Source of the DNA: Saprospiraceae bacterium
Lineage (GTDB): Bacteria; Bacteroidota; Bacteroidia; Chitinophagales; Saprospiraceae
Direction: 5' to 3'
DNA length: 64,000 nt
Assembly: GCA_020436935.1 (NCBI GenBank)
Contig: JAGQWX010000002.1
Location: 174,373 to 238,372 of the forward strand
Shown here: piece by piece, positions 8,134 through 17,854 of the stretch
Layout: each line of letters starts with the position of its first letter
Numbering within the stretch: the stretch's first letter is position 1
Position numbers and translations under genes: made by a program
Notes under the pieces: model-generated
Database searches by the model: none
What the model saw: only the letters and a program-made list of their open reading frames with translations
Told to the model about the DNA's origin: nothing

Positions 8134-8868
8134 ATGATCAAATTATTTCGAAAATTAAGAGCGATCAGCATTCAGGAGAGTAATATCATCCAATATCTCA
8201 AATATGCTTTTGGCGAAATCATCCTGGTGGTCATTGGGATTTTAATTGCCCTATCCATCAACAACTGGAATGATCAGAGAAAAGACAGGATCGCTGAACA
8301 AGCTTTGTACAAAACTTTGATCACAAGTCTCCAAACCGATCTTGAAGACGTAAAGGATAAATATCTGGTCATAGACAGTGCCATCATGGCACAAAAAATA
8401 TTTATCACATCCACGTTTGATGAAGTTATTTCCAAATATGCCGATGATCAATTGTTTAAGCTGGTATTTTTTGCAGGAAATACCAGTAAATCATTCGTTC
8501 CAAATATTTCCATTTACAATAAAATCCTGCAAAACAATGAGATCGACCTGATTCAGTCTGAGGAATTACAAATGAAAATCACGAAACTATATGAAGTACA
8601 GTATTGGGAATATAAAGACCTGGATACATACCTTGAGCATATGGCGCAATCTGGTTTAATCAGTAACTTTTTTGGCAATATTGCAGACATTTTTATTAAA
8701 CCCAACCAGGATTTAAAGGCAGAATTGATAAGAGATCACTATGACGAATTAAAGAAGGATTGCAGAAAAATTTACTTTTTATCTCTGTCAACGCAGGCAT
8801 CAATGCTCAATTGTCAGAGGAATATTGAAGAAGTGATTAAGGCCATAAAAGCTGAAGAGAAAAACTAA
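8134..8868 (+). CDS. DUF6090 family protein
   Basis: 244 residues. The N-terminus has the family pattern: MIKLFRKLRAISIQ, then YLKYAFGEIILVVIGILIAL (membrane helix about 25-44) followed by SINNWND. The remainder is predicted helical and extracytoplasmic, with a single anchor near the N-terminus. The family is almost restricted to Bacteroidota, often in multiple copies per genome, and has no known function. It stands alone between an oxidoreductase gene and a hydrolase gene. Confidence 0.85.
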   Translation: MIKLFRKLRAISIQESNIIQYLKYAFGEIILVVIGILIALSINNWNDQRKDRIAEQALYKTLITSLQTDLEDVKDKYLVIDSAIMAQKIFITSTFDEVISKYADDQLFKLVFFAGNTSKSFVPNISIYNKILQNNEIDLIQSEELQMKITKLYEVQYWEYKDLDTYLEHMAQSGLISNFFGNIADIFIKPNQDLKAELIRDHYDELKKDCRKIYFLSLSTQASMLNCQRNIEEVIKAIKAEEKN

Positions 8869-9185
8869 ACCTTTGAAATAATTTTGATGGGAAAATACAG
8901 TGATTCTATTTTTTTATGAGGGATTACCTTTTCTTTATTAAAATGAGTTTAACTGGCTGGGGATAAATTGCATGGCTATTAATACTAACTTATTTACGCA
9001 GAAATCAATTTGGGTAGGGTGATTTGTCTTAATTGTCCATAATCGAAACTAAATCTTAATTGCCCGGACAGATAAAATTAGAAAATATTCCCATCCAATA
9101 AAAGGAGTGGCAGGCATAAAAAAGAAATTATCTTTGATTAGTTTCATAAATTGGTCGTACGAATATTTGCCAATCAAAATCAATC
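8869..9185. other. Intergenic region without recognised gene
   Basis: 317 AT-rich bases. The only recognised signal is the promoter element at 9129-9136. I see no RNA gene, terminator-like hairpin or coding pattern. Confidence 0.5.
9129..9136 (+). promoter_or_regulatory. Bacteroidota -7 element of the alpha/beta hydrolase gene
   Basis: TATCTTTG matches TAnnTTTG exactly, 49 bp before the ATG at 9186. No TTG at the -33 position. Confidence 0.45.
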
Positions 9186-10034
9186 ATGAAATCGGTTTTC
9201 GCACTTATGTTAATGATGCTCATCGGGAATTATACATGGGCTCAGGACCACTCCAAGCACATTAAGGTAGACGGTAAGGGGCAGACCATTGTGTTGCTCC
9301 ATGGTGGTACCTTTGATGCTGAGGCATTTGCAAAACATGCGGAAATATTGTCCGAAGATTTTCAGGTCATCAGACCCACACAATATAATGTTCAGTATGG
9401 TGATGCAGGAATGGAATTGTCTGAGAAATATTCAGTGCAAACAGAATCCAATGGACTAAAAATTACACTAGATTCGATGGGAATAACCGAACCTGTCGTT
9501 TTGGTGGGTCATTCCTATGGAGGGGTTATTGCCTTTGATTTTGCGATAAACTACCCCGATAGAATTAAAAGCCTCGTCCTTATTGAAGCTCCTTTGTTTG
9601 ATCTTGCAAAACAAAAAGGTGTTTTTTCGGAAAAAATGAAAGAAATAGTAGACTTGTCGCTCCATTTTACGCCTCAGGCTTCAATAACCGAGGAAATGAT
9701 TAAAAGTTTTAGATGTGAGATGGTGAATTGTGAAAGCTTTGACATAACAACACACCGAATGTGGTCCAAATGGCTCCACGACAAAGATAGGCTCAGGGGC
9801 TTATATGCGGTTCCTTTGTATAAAGTTGATTTAGCGAAACTGCGGGCTTTTCAACAACCTGTCCTTATAGTTACAGGAACAAACACCATTGAGCCAAACA
9901 AAACCATTGATCAGATCCTCAGCGTTGAATTTCCAGATGCACATACAGGTCAACTTTCAGGTGAGCATACAGCAATTTATCAGCAAGCCCCAAGTTTTAT
10001 TGAACTCCTCCATGCTTTTATGCGGAAAAAATAG
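9186..10034 (+). CDS. Secreted alpha/beta hydrolase
   Basis: 282 residues. Signal peptide 1-19 (MKSVFALMLMMLIGNYTWAQ). The oxyanion region is VLLHGGTFD (about 37-45), the nucleophile elbow GHSYGG places Ser110, and the catalytic histidine is in LSGEHTAIYQ near residue 263. The position that normally holds the acid reads GTNTIEPN, with no Asp, so the acid may be the Glu there or lie elsewhere. It acts in the periplasm or outside. It is monocistronic behind a TAnnTTTG promoter. Substrate unknown. Confidence 0.85.
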   Translation: MKSVFALMLMMLIGNYTWAQDHSKHIKVDGKGQTIVLLHGGTFDAEAFAKHAEILSEDFQVIRPTQYNVQYGDAGMELSEKYSVQTESNGLKITLDSMGITEPVVLVGHSYGGVIAFDFAINYPDRIKSLVLIEAPLFDLAKQKGVFSEKMKEIVDLSLHFTPQASITEEMIKSFRCEMVNCESFDITTHRMWSKWLHDKDRLRGLYAVPLYKVDLAKLRAFQQPVLIVTGTNTIEPNKTIDQILSVEFPDAHTGQLSGEHTAIYQQAPSFIELLHAFMRKK

Positions 10035-10161
10035 GCGGGCTCAATAATAGTTTCATGACAGTAAGACTTAGAGGTAAAAACATTGATCAATCGTATTTTA
10101 AACCATGGTTGAATAAAAATAGAAAGTGAGTTCGAAATTCCTGAAATTTTAAATAACAGCT

Positions 10162-10959
10162 TTGGAAGAAAACATATTGGAATATTTGGGCAGTAACGGC
10201 ACTGGCTTTATACACGCCGGAGGAAGGCTTGCGACCTTTAAAATGATGAGTCTTGTCCGTCCTCAGGAAGGTGAAATAATTATGGAAATTGGCTTTGGGA
10301 CAGGAGCTACTTTGATAGAGATGGCTGCTTCTTCAAAAGCAGATTTTTTTGGTTTTGAATATTCAGAGACCATGTTTGTTTCTGCCAAAAGGCGGATCCG
10401 GTATTGCAAAATGGAGGGTCGTATTCAAATTTCATTGCTGAAAAGTAAAAATCAAATACCGGTTGCTGACAACACATTCGATAAAATATACGCAGAATCC
10501 ATCATTGCTATACAGGAAGGGCAGGACATCAGAGACCTTTTAATAGAATTGAAACGAGTACTGAAGCCCAATGGAATGTTGATCTTTAACGAAACCATAT
10601 GGCTGGACAATACTGATTTTGATACAGCAAAATCCATCAACGAACATTGTAAACAATCATTTGGCATCATACAATCCAATCAGGAATACCTGCATCTGAA
10701 TGACTGGAAAAATTTGTTGAAACACATTGGTTTTTTAGATGTCCAGGCTTTTCGAATGTCCGAAGTTCCTCCACTAAAGCAAAAGATAAATAGGCAAAAC
10801 ATGCGATCTTTATTGTTTTCACTTTATGGTAGAATAAAATCTATGACCTCTTTTGATAATCGCAGGATCAGAAAAGGATTTAGAAAAGAAATGGACAGAA
10901 TAATCGATAAGGATCTTAAATTGATGGAAGGAATATTTGTAAAGGTTAGCAAAGGATAA
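10162..10959 (+). CDS. Class I SAM-dependent methyltransferase
   Basis: 265 residues from a TTG start; the first ATG in frame (residue 28) would remove a plausible N-terminal helix, so TTG is preferred but not proved. Motif I is IMEIGFGTGATLIEMA (about 40-55), motif II the acidic FGFEYSE, and the post-I region VADNTFDKIYAES with LKRVLKPNGMLIFNE matches Methyltransf_11. The enzyme is cytosolic and its acceptor is unknown. No operon partner is evident. Confidence 0.8.
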   Translation: MEENILEYLGSNGTGFIHAGGRLATFKMMSLVRPQEGEIIMEIGFGTGATLIEMAASSKADFFGFEYSETMFVSAKRRIRYCKMEGRIQISLLKSKNQIPVADNTFDKIYAESIIAIQEGQDIRDLLIELKRVLKPNGMLIFNETIWLDNTDFDTAKSINEHCKQSFGIIQSNQEYLHLNDWKNLLKHIGFLDVQAFRMSEVPPLKQKINRQNMRSLLFSLYGRIKSMTSFDNRRIRKGFRKEMDRIIDKDLKLMEGIFVKVSKG

Positions 10960-11027
10960 TGGAGCAATTTTGAATTTTATCGAATTATCTGGCTTATTCA
11001 TTAATTTTAAATGCAGAAATAGAAATA

Positions 11028-11462
11028 GTGGAAATTAAATTTGAAATCCTGCTCATTAATCCCCCTGCCGGTGTTTTATTTGGCTTGCAAAAGGGATCGG
11101 GTAATGCTGTTGAAAGCCTTCAAAAACAAATGTCCGGGACAGGTGATTTGTCCTTTACATTTGAAGCCATCGTGAAAGGCGACAGTGCAGCTGATGCACT
11201 ACCTAAATTGTCCGGCGCTTTCGTACAGGGCCCGGCAGGTGGTAAGTTCGTTTATATTGGCATTGGCACTTATGCAGGACAGTGGGATTCTATTTGGTCA
11301 AGAAGACTCAAGGTACCTTTAACGGGAATAACATGGGAAGATATTGATGCAACATCGAAAGGGGCGTTTCTACGTACAAAAGTGCCAGGCACAGGCAAAG
11401 ACGGAGGCCCCAATTGTGCAACAGTAAAGCCTTTTGAAGGTTGGAAACTGGTCATTAAATGA
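11028..11462 (+). CDS. DUF5990 family protein
   Basis: 144 residues, GTG start; the nearest upstream ATG (11011) is followed at once by a stop in its frame, so GTG is the only workable start near the conserved N-terminus. The sequence (FEILLINPPAGVLFGLQKGSG, and FVQGPAGGKFVYIGIGTYAG) resembles the small DUF5990 family, described only as uncharacterised. No signal peptide or membrane segment. It lies between a methyltransferase and a RidA gene without tight coupling. Confidence 0.65.
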   Translation: MEIKFEILLINPPAGVLFGLQKGSGNAVESLQKQMSGTGDLSFTFEAIVKGDSAADALPKLSGAFVQGPAGGKFVYIGIGTYAGQWDSIWSRRLKVPLTGITWEDIDATSKGAFLRTKVPGTGKDGGPNCATVKPFEGWKLVIK

Positions 11463-11573
11463 AGTATGTAGCAAGTCTTAAGTAACAATTCTTTTAAAGG
11501 TGTGTCTCATTAAAGACAGGATATTTTATTACTTTGACGCAAATCAATACAACAAATAATTAAACACCTACAA

Positions 11574-11957
11574 ATGATCGAAAGAAAAAACTTTAATTCA
11601 GAAAAGGCTCCCAGAATGAGTGAAACATTTCCTCAAGCAGTCATTTCCGGAGATTTTATTTATTTATCCGGCATGCCGGGTTTGAATTTGTCTGATGGAA
11701 AAATCATCAGCGAAGATTTTGAAGACCAAGTAAGAAAAAGTTTTGAAAACATCAAAACAATATTGGAGGATGCCGGAAGCAGTATGGCTAAGGTCATCAA
11801 AACCACCATTTTTATGGTTACCGGAAATGATTTTGCGGTTATTAATAAAGTATATAAAGAGTTTTTTCCAGAAAGTGCACCAGCTCGGAGTACTCCTCAG
11901 GTGATGCCATTTCCTGCTGGTATTTTGGTATCCATAGAGTGCGTTGCTTTGGTTTAA
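11574..11957 (+). CDS. RidA (YjgF/YER057c/UK114) family protein
   Basis: 127 residues, the usual length. Diagnostic features are DFIYLSGMPGLN, the helix EDQVRKSFENIKTILEDAG, VIKTTIFMVTGNDFAVINKVY and the substrate-binding Arg in SAPARSTPQV, followed by Glu in VSIECVAL. RidA hydrolyses reactive enamines/imines made by PLP enzymes, relieving 2-aminoacrylate stress in the cytosol. Whether this is the housekeeping RidA or a paralogue (Rid2-7) cannot be decided here. Confidence 0.9.
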   Translation: MIERKNFNSEKAPRMSETFPQAVISGDFIYLSGMPGLNLSDGKIISEDFEDQVRKSFENIKTILEDAGSSMAKVIKTTIFMVTGNDFAVINKVYKEFFPESAPARSTPQVMPFPAGILVSIECVALV

Positions 11958-12109
11958 AAAAGATAAATCAAACTATTGCTTTCAAGATTTTTTGAGGAAC
12001 TGCTGGTGTGCGATGGGTGTAATTAATCTTTTAATAAGGATGAATAGAATTAAAGGGAATCTCTGGTTTTGACCATCTCATCTTTGAAATTAACTTAGGT
12101 TTCAAACAT

Positions 12110-12140
12110 AAAAATGCACCTCCATTTTCACAGAGGTGCA
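12110..12140 (-). terminator. Intrinsic terminator of the T9SS cargo gene
   Basis: TGCACCTC (12115-12122) and GAGGTGCA (12133-12140) form a perfect 8-bp stem with a 10-base loop. Read on the minus strand the stem is followed by TTTTTATG. It lies 36 bp past the stop codon at 12176. Confidence 0.75.
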
Positions 12141-12175
12141 CTAAAATGATCAATCTTAATGAAAGATACGTGATG

Positions 12176-13792
12176 TTATTGTTTTAAAACCTTTTTCAAA
12201 ACTGGCGGATGTATGCCGTCTTCAATTTTGATGAAATACATCCCCGAAGGAAATTGCGAAAGATCTAGTTGAGCATTTTGATCTTCGGATTTCACAGATT
12301 TACTGAGTACCTCTCCCGAGCTGGTTATGATGGAAATGGTATTGTTTTTTCCAATTGTACCCACAATGTTTATTTGCCCTGTTGTAGGGTTTGGATACAA
12401 TTCAAAGCTTTCCGGATTTGACTCCAAATTTGGATTGGTGATTGTTTTGCTGGATTGTGGTGGAAGGATGAATAAGTTATAATCTTCAATTTCTACACCT
12501 GGAGATAAAGCTGGATTGGGCGACATTGAAGCCGTGGGCATCATGATGACGCGCAGCTTTGAAAGACCCGGTGAGGCACTCGCGGGTATGATGATGTTGA
12601 GTTGTATGACATTGGTCTTAAATGCTGTGCCAACACCAAAAAGTCTCTCATTATTTTCCAGATTTCCGTTGCCGTTGATGTCGAGATAGAAGGCATAGTA
12701 TTGTTTTTGATATTTACCGGAAGCACCGGTGCTGAATGAAAACAATTGACTTGTTCCTGCAACTACGGTAGTGCTCATGCCGGTGTTGGTATAACCGCCA
12801 GGTTCAGAAAATGACGTTCTCTCGATATTCCCAACTTTGAAATAATCGATGTAAATGTCATTGGTCGAGGGTAAAGCAGGTGTTGTAAAACTTGAGAAAG
12901 AAGAGAAGTTGAGTGCAGAACCCGGAGCAAATGGGCAAATGGCGGCAACACGGTATTGTACCAAAGTTTGCGGGGGTATATTTTGCAACAAATACGAATT
13001 GGATGTTGTAGTGGTGGTGCCTGTTGGTGTGACTGCATTGTTGAAGAACCATTGCACCTGGTATTGGGTAGCTCCCTGAACAGAAGACCATTGCAGGGTT
13101 GCTGAGCCTGAGGTGATGTTGGTTGCAGATTGTACGGTTGCCGTAGGGCATACTGCGGATAAGGTGGTGAATAGCCCGATCAAGGGATCGCTATATGTCG
13201 CAGTAAAAGGACAATATTGATTGACGCACCATTCATAAGTAGTTCCGGCCTGCAGATTATTGAGCGTCACCAGGTTTTGATAAGTGATACTTGATCCTCC
13301 AAAAGATAATGGAATCCAGGTGTTGGAGCCCAAAACTCTGTAAGCCAGCTGCCAGGGGTATGCTTCTCCCGGTACAGCATTTAAACTCCAACTCAAATCA
13401 GTACTGGTGTGCGTTGTATTGGATGCCACAGGGTTGGAAGGGGTCATACAGGGGATAGAAATATTTTCAACATTAGATACAGCCTGGCCGGCGGGGCAAA
13501 TGGAGGTCACTCTCCAAAACAATGGATAAGCCTGAATATTGAAGGGAATTTCATAATCATTCTGGTAAATGGTTGCTGACCATGAGTAGCGGGGGTCAAA
13601 AGGGTCTGGGTAAAACGGATCGCCTATCTCAACGATATAAGCAGTAGCCCCGGGAACGGCATCCCACAACAGTTGTGTAACAGCTCCGGATTGTACAAAA
13701 TGCAGATTGGCTGGCGTATTGCAGGCTCGTGTTGCAATAGCTGCTGCCATGGAAATCAGAAAAACGAGGAGTGTGAATTGAATCTTTTTCAT
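12176..13792 (-). CDS. T9SS-secreted protein with fibronectin type III, GEVED and Por sorting domains
   Basis: 538 residues from the ATG at 13792, chosen because the signal peptide begins there (MKKIQFTLLVFLISMAAAIA). Three fibronectin type III-like repeats cover about 24-310 (pattern W..V.GA..Y.V). A GEVED domain follows (YAFYLDINGNGNLENNERLF ... PGVEIEDYNLFI). The C-terminus is the type A sorting domain: FELYPNPTTGQINI, then a short beta-rich tail ending FIKIEDG and KKVLKQ. The protein should be exported by the type IX system and anchored or released outside. No catalytic domain is visible; adhesion is likely. Confidence 0.88.
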   Translation of the reverse strand: MKKIQFTLLVFLISMAAAIATRACNTPANLHFVQSGAVTQLLWDAVPGATAYIVEIGDPFYPDPFDPRYSWSATIYQNDYEIPFNIQAYPLFWRVTSICPAGQAVSNVENISIPCMTPSNPVASNTTHTSTDLSWSLNAVPGEAYPWQLAYRVLGSNTWIPLSFGGSSITYQNLVTLNNLQAGTTYEWCVNQYCPFTATYSDPLIGLFTTLSAVCPTATVQSATNITSGSATLQWSSVQGATQYQVQWFFNNAVTPTGTTTTTSNSYLLQNIPPQTLVQYRVAAICPFAPGSALNFSSFSSFTTPALPSTNDIYIDYFKVGNIERTSFSEPGGYTNTGMSTTVVAGTSQLFSFSTGASGKYQKQYYAFYLDINGNGNLENNERLFGVGTAFKTNVIQLNIIIPASASPGLSKLRVIMMPTASMSPNPALSPGVEIEDYNLFILPPQSSKTITNPNLESNPESFELYPNPTTGQINIVGTIGKNNTISIITSSGEVLSKSVKSEDQNAQLDLSQFPSGMYFIKIEDGIHPPVLKKVLKQ

Positions 13793-13926
13793 TTGTTTAC
13801 TAAAATTTGAGACAAGTATGAGGAGGTTGGCTCCACCCATCTCACGGAGATATATAATTGTATGATTTTGATTAATAGGTGTTATTCGGATTTTGAATCC
13901 GATGGGATGAAAATCTCTCAAGAGCA

Positions 13927-13957
13927 TACACTTATTAAAAGAAAGAATACACTTGTT
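13927..13957 (+). promoter_or_regulatory. LytTR-type direct-repeat operator, copy 1
   Basis: TACACTTATT (13927-13936) and TACACTTGTT (13948-13957) are direct repeats starting 21 bp apart, two helical turns. The second copy ends 33 bp before a near-consensus -7 element (TATTTGTG 13991-13998) of the gene at 14015, where no TTG -33 box exists. The same arrangement recurs at 17855-17885. Assignment to the adjacent LytTR regulator is inferred. Confidence 0.6.
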
Positions 13958-14014
13958 TATTCTTCAAGTCATAAGGAATCTGGAATCACTTATTTGTGTC
14001 AAAATTGAAAAGAC

Positions 14015-15145
14015 ATGAATAAAAAGCATATCATCTTCATCCTATACATCATGATTTTATCGGGACCACTTTTGGGGCAAAGTGTGACGGACAGACTCCG
14101 GGATGCCAGCAGAAGCGGTAACAGAACTGCCCCTGCCAAATCTGATTCAGGAAATAATAAAACTGAAAAGGCCCAGATTCCGGATATGTCCTCCGCATTG
14201 CAGTTTCCTTCGGTAGCATTTGAGGATTTAATCTCTGACCAATCCCTTTATTTCAATCCCATAACCGGGTATTTCAGGCCGATAAAATTTCACTTTTATT
14301 TTCTTCCAGAGAAAGACTTGGAGGGAAAGCCTATGAATTACAATAATTTTACCAGAGCGTTTTTGCCCTACTTGCGTCTTGATGTGGTCAATAAGTCGAG
14401 CGGGCAGATCCTTGGAAAATTTTACTACAGGGCTGAGCCATACATTTTACCGTCCTATGAGACAACATTGTATGAAGACGCACTCAACCCAGAAACACCA
14501 ACTTCAGTAACATTGACAGAAGGGAGTTACAGTCTTGACTTTTTTATTGGCGACAATAAAATTGCAAGCCAGCCATTTAAGGTAGAAAAAGAAAACAATC
14601 CTGATCCTTATGCACCTGCAAGGCAGATGTACTGGATGCGTGGAGAATGGGAACAATACGGTAGAATTACCTTCAATTCCTATGATGACTTTATGTTTGG
14701 GCATTATATCCCCGATAGAAATATAAAGATCAAAAGCCAGTCAAAGTGGGATGAATACACCGATTATCCCTTTACTGCGAAGCTCTACAGAAATACAACC
14801 ATGGTCGGCGTTTTTGATGTCTTTGATTTTAAAATAAGCAAGGGAAATGTCACCGCTGATAATGGTAAATGGAGGCTGAATGAAAACGTATTTTATAAAT
14901 ACCCCTTCGCAAAAACTCCCGGCACCAACAGCAATGCTTTTTTGAAGAAAGAACATATGTCCGATGGCGACTACACCATAGAAACAGAAATATTCAGACC
15001 TTCAGGAACGATCAAAAACAAGTACAAGTTCACCATTAAAAGTGGGCAAATCATTTCAGATCCAAGGGCGGACAGGAGCAAACACAAAGACCCTCTTACC
15101 TTTTTGGAACAAGGAGTAGGGCTGTGGTACCTGCCCAAGATGTAA
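14015..15145 (+). CDS. Exported protein of unknown function
   Basis: 376 residues. Signal peptide 1-21 (MNKKHIIFILYIMILSGPLLG, then Q). Residues 25-60 are a low-complexity Ser/Asn/Lys/Ala linker. The rest is beta-rich without a family I recognise; it has paired phrases such as GSYSLDFFIGDNKIASQPF and DGDYTIETEIFRP that suggest two immunoglobulin-like or jelly-roll modules. It lies immediately upstream of a LytS-type kinase gene (109 bases), behind the putative LytTR operator, so it is a likely target or partner of that two-component system. Confidence 0.75.
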   Translation: MNKKHIIFILYIMILSGPLLGQSVTDRLRDASRSGNRTAPAKSDSGNNKTEKAQIPDMSSALQFPSVAFEDLISDQSLYFNPITGYFRPIKFHFYFLPEKDLEGKPMNYNNFTRAFLPYLRLDVVNKSSGQILGKFYYRAEPYILPSYETTLYEDALNPETPTSVTLTEGSYSLDFFIGDNKIASQPFKVEKENNPDPYAPARQMYWMRGEWEQYGRITFNSYDDFMFGHYIPDRNIKIKSQSKWDEYTDYPFTAKLYRNTTMVGVFDVFDFKISKGNVTADNGKWRLNENVFYKYPFAKTPGTNSNAFLKKEHMSDGDYTIETEIFRPSGTIKNKYKFTIKSGQIISDPRADRSKHKDPLTFLEQGVGLWYLPKM

Positions 15146-15254
15146 GTGCACAAATTTTTTATATGTTTGTTGAATGATTCTTCAAAACCTGATAGAGCAG
15201 ACAAGCTGGTTTTTGTCTAATATTGATCTTTAATTGGTTTGAAAACTGAAGCGT

Positions 15255-17096
15255 ATGAGATGGCATGTGGCGGTTTTGATATTGATTTATTGCAGTATTG
15301 CAACTGCCCAAACCTGTGTATGTGACTATTACGGCCAGCAACAATGGAAATTCGAAGAAGCGATCCGGTTTGCAGATACTTCCAAATGGGAAAGCTTATG
15401 GGAAGGAGCGGGTAAAAACATGGACAAATCTTGTCTCTATTTGAAAAAGAGAGATGAGCTGTTCTTGCGATTGTCAGACCTGTCGGATGCTACCCTCGTT
15501 CAGTCGTTTCGCGAGCTGGGCCAATTGTCAAGACAGCAGCAATGTGTGCTTACTTTCCAGCTTGACAGCTTGCATCTCAGGGCGGAATATTTTCAAAAAG
15601 CAGACAGCATTGAGCTCGCAACCGCTTGTGCCTTTGCCCTTCTGGAAAAAGCAGAAGCAGCACAAGATGAGCGACAGCAATTGAAAGCTTACAACATCCT
15701 TTCAACCTTATATGTGAGACAAGGCCAGGAGGATGAATTCATTCCGTACTTCAATCGTGCCCTTGAGCTGATCACCAATTCCAAAAGCGATAAGGATCTG
15801 CCTCAGTACCTCAATTGGGTAGCCAGGTGGTATGAAAACAAATACGCCATATCCGAAGAAATTGGCCAGTTGGACAGTGCAAAAATATTCGCCGATAAGG
15901 CACTACTGCTTGCCAACCAATTTGGAATGGACGGGCAACGGTTTTACGCATTTCAAATCAAGGAAGCGATAGCCTACCACAAAGGGGATTACAATCAATC
16001 GCTGGCATACCACGATTCGACCTATCATTACATCAAAAAGCTTCGGGCGTACCAAAAAATTCCCGTTTATTTCCAGGTGAAAGGACTCACGCTGCTCGAA
16101 CTTGGAAAAAATTCGGAAGCAGAAATCCATCAGGATTCAGCCTTGTATTACGCAAAAAAATATGCACAGACTTCCTACCTGACCAATTATTACAAACAAG
16201 CAGTTGAAGTATATGGCCGACTCGGTCTCATGGATAAGGCGATGCAGGCATTTGATCAGTACACTGCGCTTGAGGATAGTGTATACACCGAAAGCAGGAC
16301 ACTGATCATCAATGAGTTGGAACAGAAGTATCAAAAGGAAAAGAATGAAAAAACCATCCTTGAACTGAACCATCAGAAAAAAATGTTGCTCATCGGAGGA
16401 TTGATGCTGATCCTTATTGCCGGATTTATTTACTTGTATTACAACAACAAATCCCTGAAGCAGAAGCAAGAAATGATGGAGATTGAGCAAAGGCTCAACA
16501 GGGCAAGGATGAATCCCCACTTTTTTTTCAATACACTGGCATCACTGCAGAGTTTTGTGCTGACAGACAATGATTCTATGTCAGTGGCAGAAAATCTCTC
16601 AAAGTTTTCACACATCATGCGGGAGACTTTGGAAAACACCTACAGAGAGTACAACAGTATCCAACAGGAACTCGACTTCCTGAGAGAATATCTTGATTTG
16701 CAACAAATCAGATTCCCAGGAAAATTTGAATATATCCTCATCAATAAGATAAACAATCCTGACCATTTTTTGCTGCCCTCGATGATCGTACAACCATTTG
16801 TAGAAAACTCAGTGGAACATGGGTTTGCAGATATTGGTTATACAGGGAAATTGGAAATATTTTTTTCTAATGATGAACACACAACGACCATATTGATCAT
16901 AGATAATGGTCGTGGTTTGGACAATCAAATCCAAAAGGCAAAAACATACATCAGCAGAGCAAGCCAAATTGTCAAAGACCGAATATATTTACTCAATCTT
17001 AAGCTCAAGAGCAATGCCCAGTTTAGCATAGCCAATAACACCTCGGGCGAAGGAGTAAGTGTGAAAATAATACTGCCAACGATACATGAAAACTAA
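15255..17096 (+). CDS. LytS/YehU-type sensor histidine kinase with periplasmic TPR-like domain
   Basis: 613 residues. A signal peptide (1-19) is followed by a helical region (about 60-345) with TPR-like repeats (AYNILSTLYVRQGQEDEFIP; LDSAKIFADKALLLANQFG). A single membrane helix, MLLIGGLMLILIAGFIYLYY, is at about 377-396, then a short coiled coil. The kinase core is the His_kinase (PF06580) type: RMNPHFFFNTLASLQ with phospho-acceptor His422, then PSMIVQPFVENSVEHG and the glycine box IIDNGRGLD (HATPase_c). It should phosphorylate the regulator encoded next, whose gene overlaps it by 11 bases. Confidence 0.9.
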   Translation: MRWHVAVLILIYCSIATAQTCVCDYYGQQQWKFEEAIRFADTSKWESLWEGAGKNMDKSCLYLKKRDELFLRLSDLSDATLVQSFRELGQLSRQQQCVLTFQLDSLHLRAEYFQKADSIELATACAFALLEKAEAAQDERQQLKAYNILSTLYVRQGQEDEFIPYFNRALELITNSKSDKDLPQYLNWVARWYENKYAISEEIGQLDSAKIFADKALLLANQFGMDGQRFYAFQIKEAIAYHKGDYNQSLAYHDSTYHYIKKLRAYQKIPVYFQVKGLTLLELGKNSEAEIHQDSALYYAKKYAQTSYLTNYYKQAVEVYGRLGLMDKAMQAFDQYTALEDSVYTESRTLIINELEQKYQKEKNEKTILELNHQKKMLLIGGLMLILIAGFIYLYYNNKSLKQKQEMMEIEQRLNRARMNPHFFFNTLASLQSFVLTDNDSMSVAENLSKFSHIMRETLENTYREYNSIQQELDFLREYLDLQQIRFPGKFEYILINKINNPDHFLLPSMIVQPFVENSVEHGFADIGYTGKLEIFFSNDEHTTTILIIDNGRGLDNQIQKAKTYISRASQIVKDRIYLLNLKLKSNAQFSIANNTSGEGVSVKIILPTIHEN

Positions 17097-17853
17097 AATA
17101 TTGGTCATTGACAATGAAATGCCCATCAGGAAGGCTTTTGTTAAAATGTTGGAACATTTTATTGATGACAGCTATGAAATTTTTGAAGCCGAAGGAGTCA
17201 AAACCGGTAAATTTATTTTTGATCAGATCCAGCCACACATCTTGTATCTGGATATAGAACTGGATGATGGAAGTGGTTTTGATTTGTTGAACCTGATAGA
17301 TTATTCGAATACCCAGCTGATATTTACCACAGCCCACAATCAATATGCGATAAGGGCTTTTGAATACAGTGCAGTGAATTACCTGATGAAACCCATCAGC
17401 CCATCGGCTTTGCAAAAAACATTGGCTAAGGCAAAGGAAAATATAGGAAGCACCGAGATTGTTACACAGGTAAAACACTTATTAAATCATATTCAAAACC
17501 CCCAGGTCCAGGAACAGAAGATAGTACTGAAGGATGCAGCAGGTATTTATTTTGTGCTCATTCAGGACATACTTTACTGTGAGGCCGACGGTCCTTACAC
17601 CAGGTTTTGCATCAAAGACGATGCAACCATCATAGTTTCAAAAAACCTGAAAGAATATGAGGACTTGCTTTTACCTTATGGTTTTGCCAGATGCCATCAT
17701 GGATATCTGGTGAATCTTAGAAAAATAAAAACCATAGACCGCGGAGACGGCAATACCATTATTCTGGAAAATGGATCTCAAATTCCTGTGTCTTACCGCA
17801 AAAAGGAAGAAATTCTTCAACTCATTTCAGGTTTATTTTTAGTTCCCAAATAA
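17086..17853 (+). CDS. LytTR family response regulator
   Basis: 255 residues. Receiver domain 1-115: Asp9 with Glu11 in the acidic pocket, phospho-acceptor Asp56 (ILYLDIELDDGSG), Thr81/82 and Lys102 (YLMKPIS). LytTR DNA-binding domain about 150-250, with DILYCEADGPYTRF, FARCHHGYLVNL and GSQIPVSYRKKEE. The gene overlaps the kinase gene by 11 bases, giving a coupled pair. LytTR proteins bind direct repeats; two matching repeat pairs (13927-13957 and 17855-17885) flank this gene pair, the second starting two bases after its stop codon. Confidence 0.92.
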   Translation: MKTKILVIDNEMPIRKAFVKMLEHFIDDSYEIFEAEGVKTGKFIFDQIQPHILYLDIELDDGSGFDLLNLIDYSNTQLIFTTAHNQYAIRAFEYSAVNYLMKPISPSALQKTLAKAKENIGSTEIVTQVKHLLNHIQNPQVQEQKIVLKDAAGIYFVLIQDILYCEADGPYTRFCIKDDATIIVSKNLKEYEDLLLPYGFARCHHGYLVNLRKIKTIDRGDGNTIILENGSQIPVSYRKKEEILQLISGLFLVPK

Positions 17854-17854
17854 G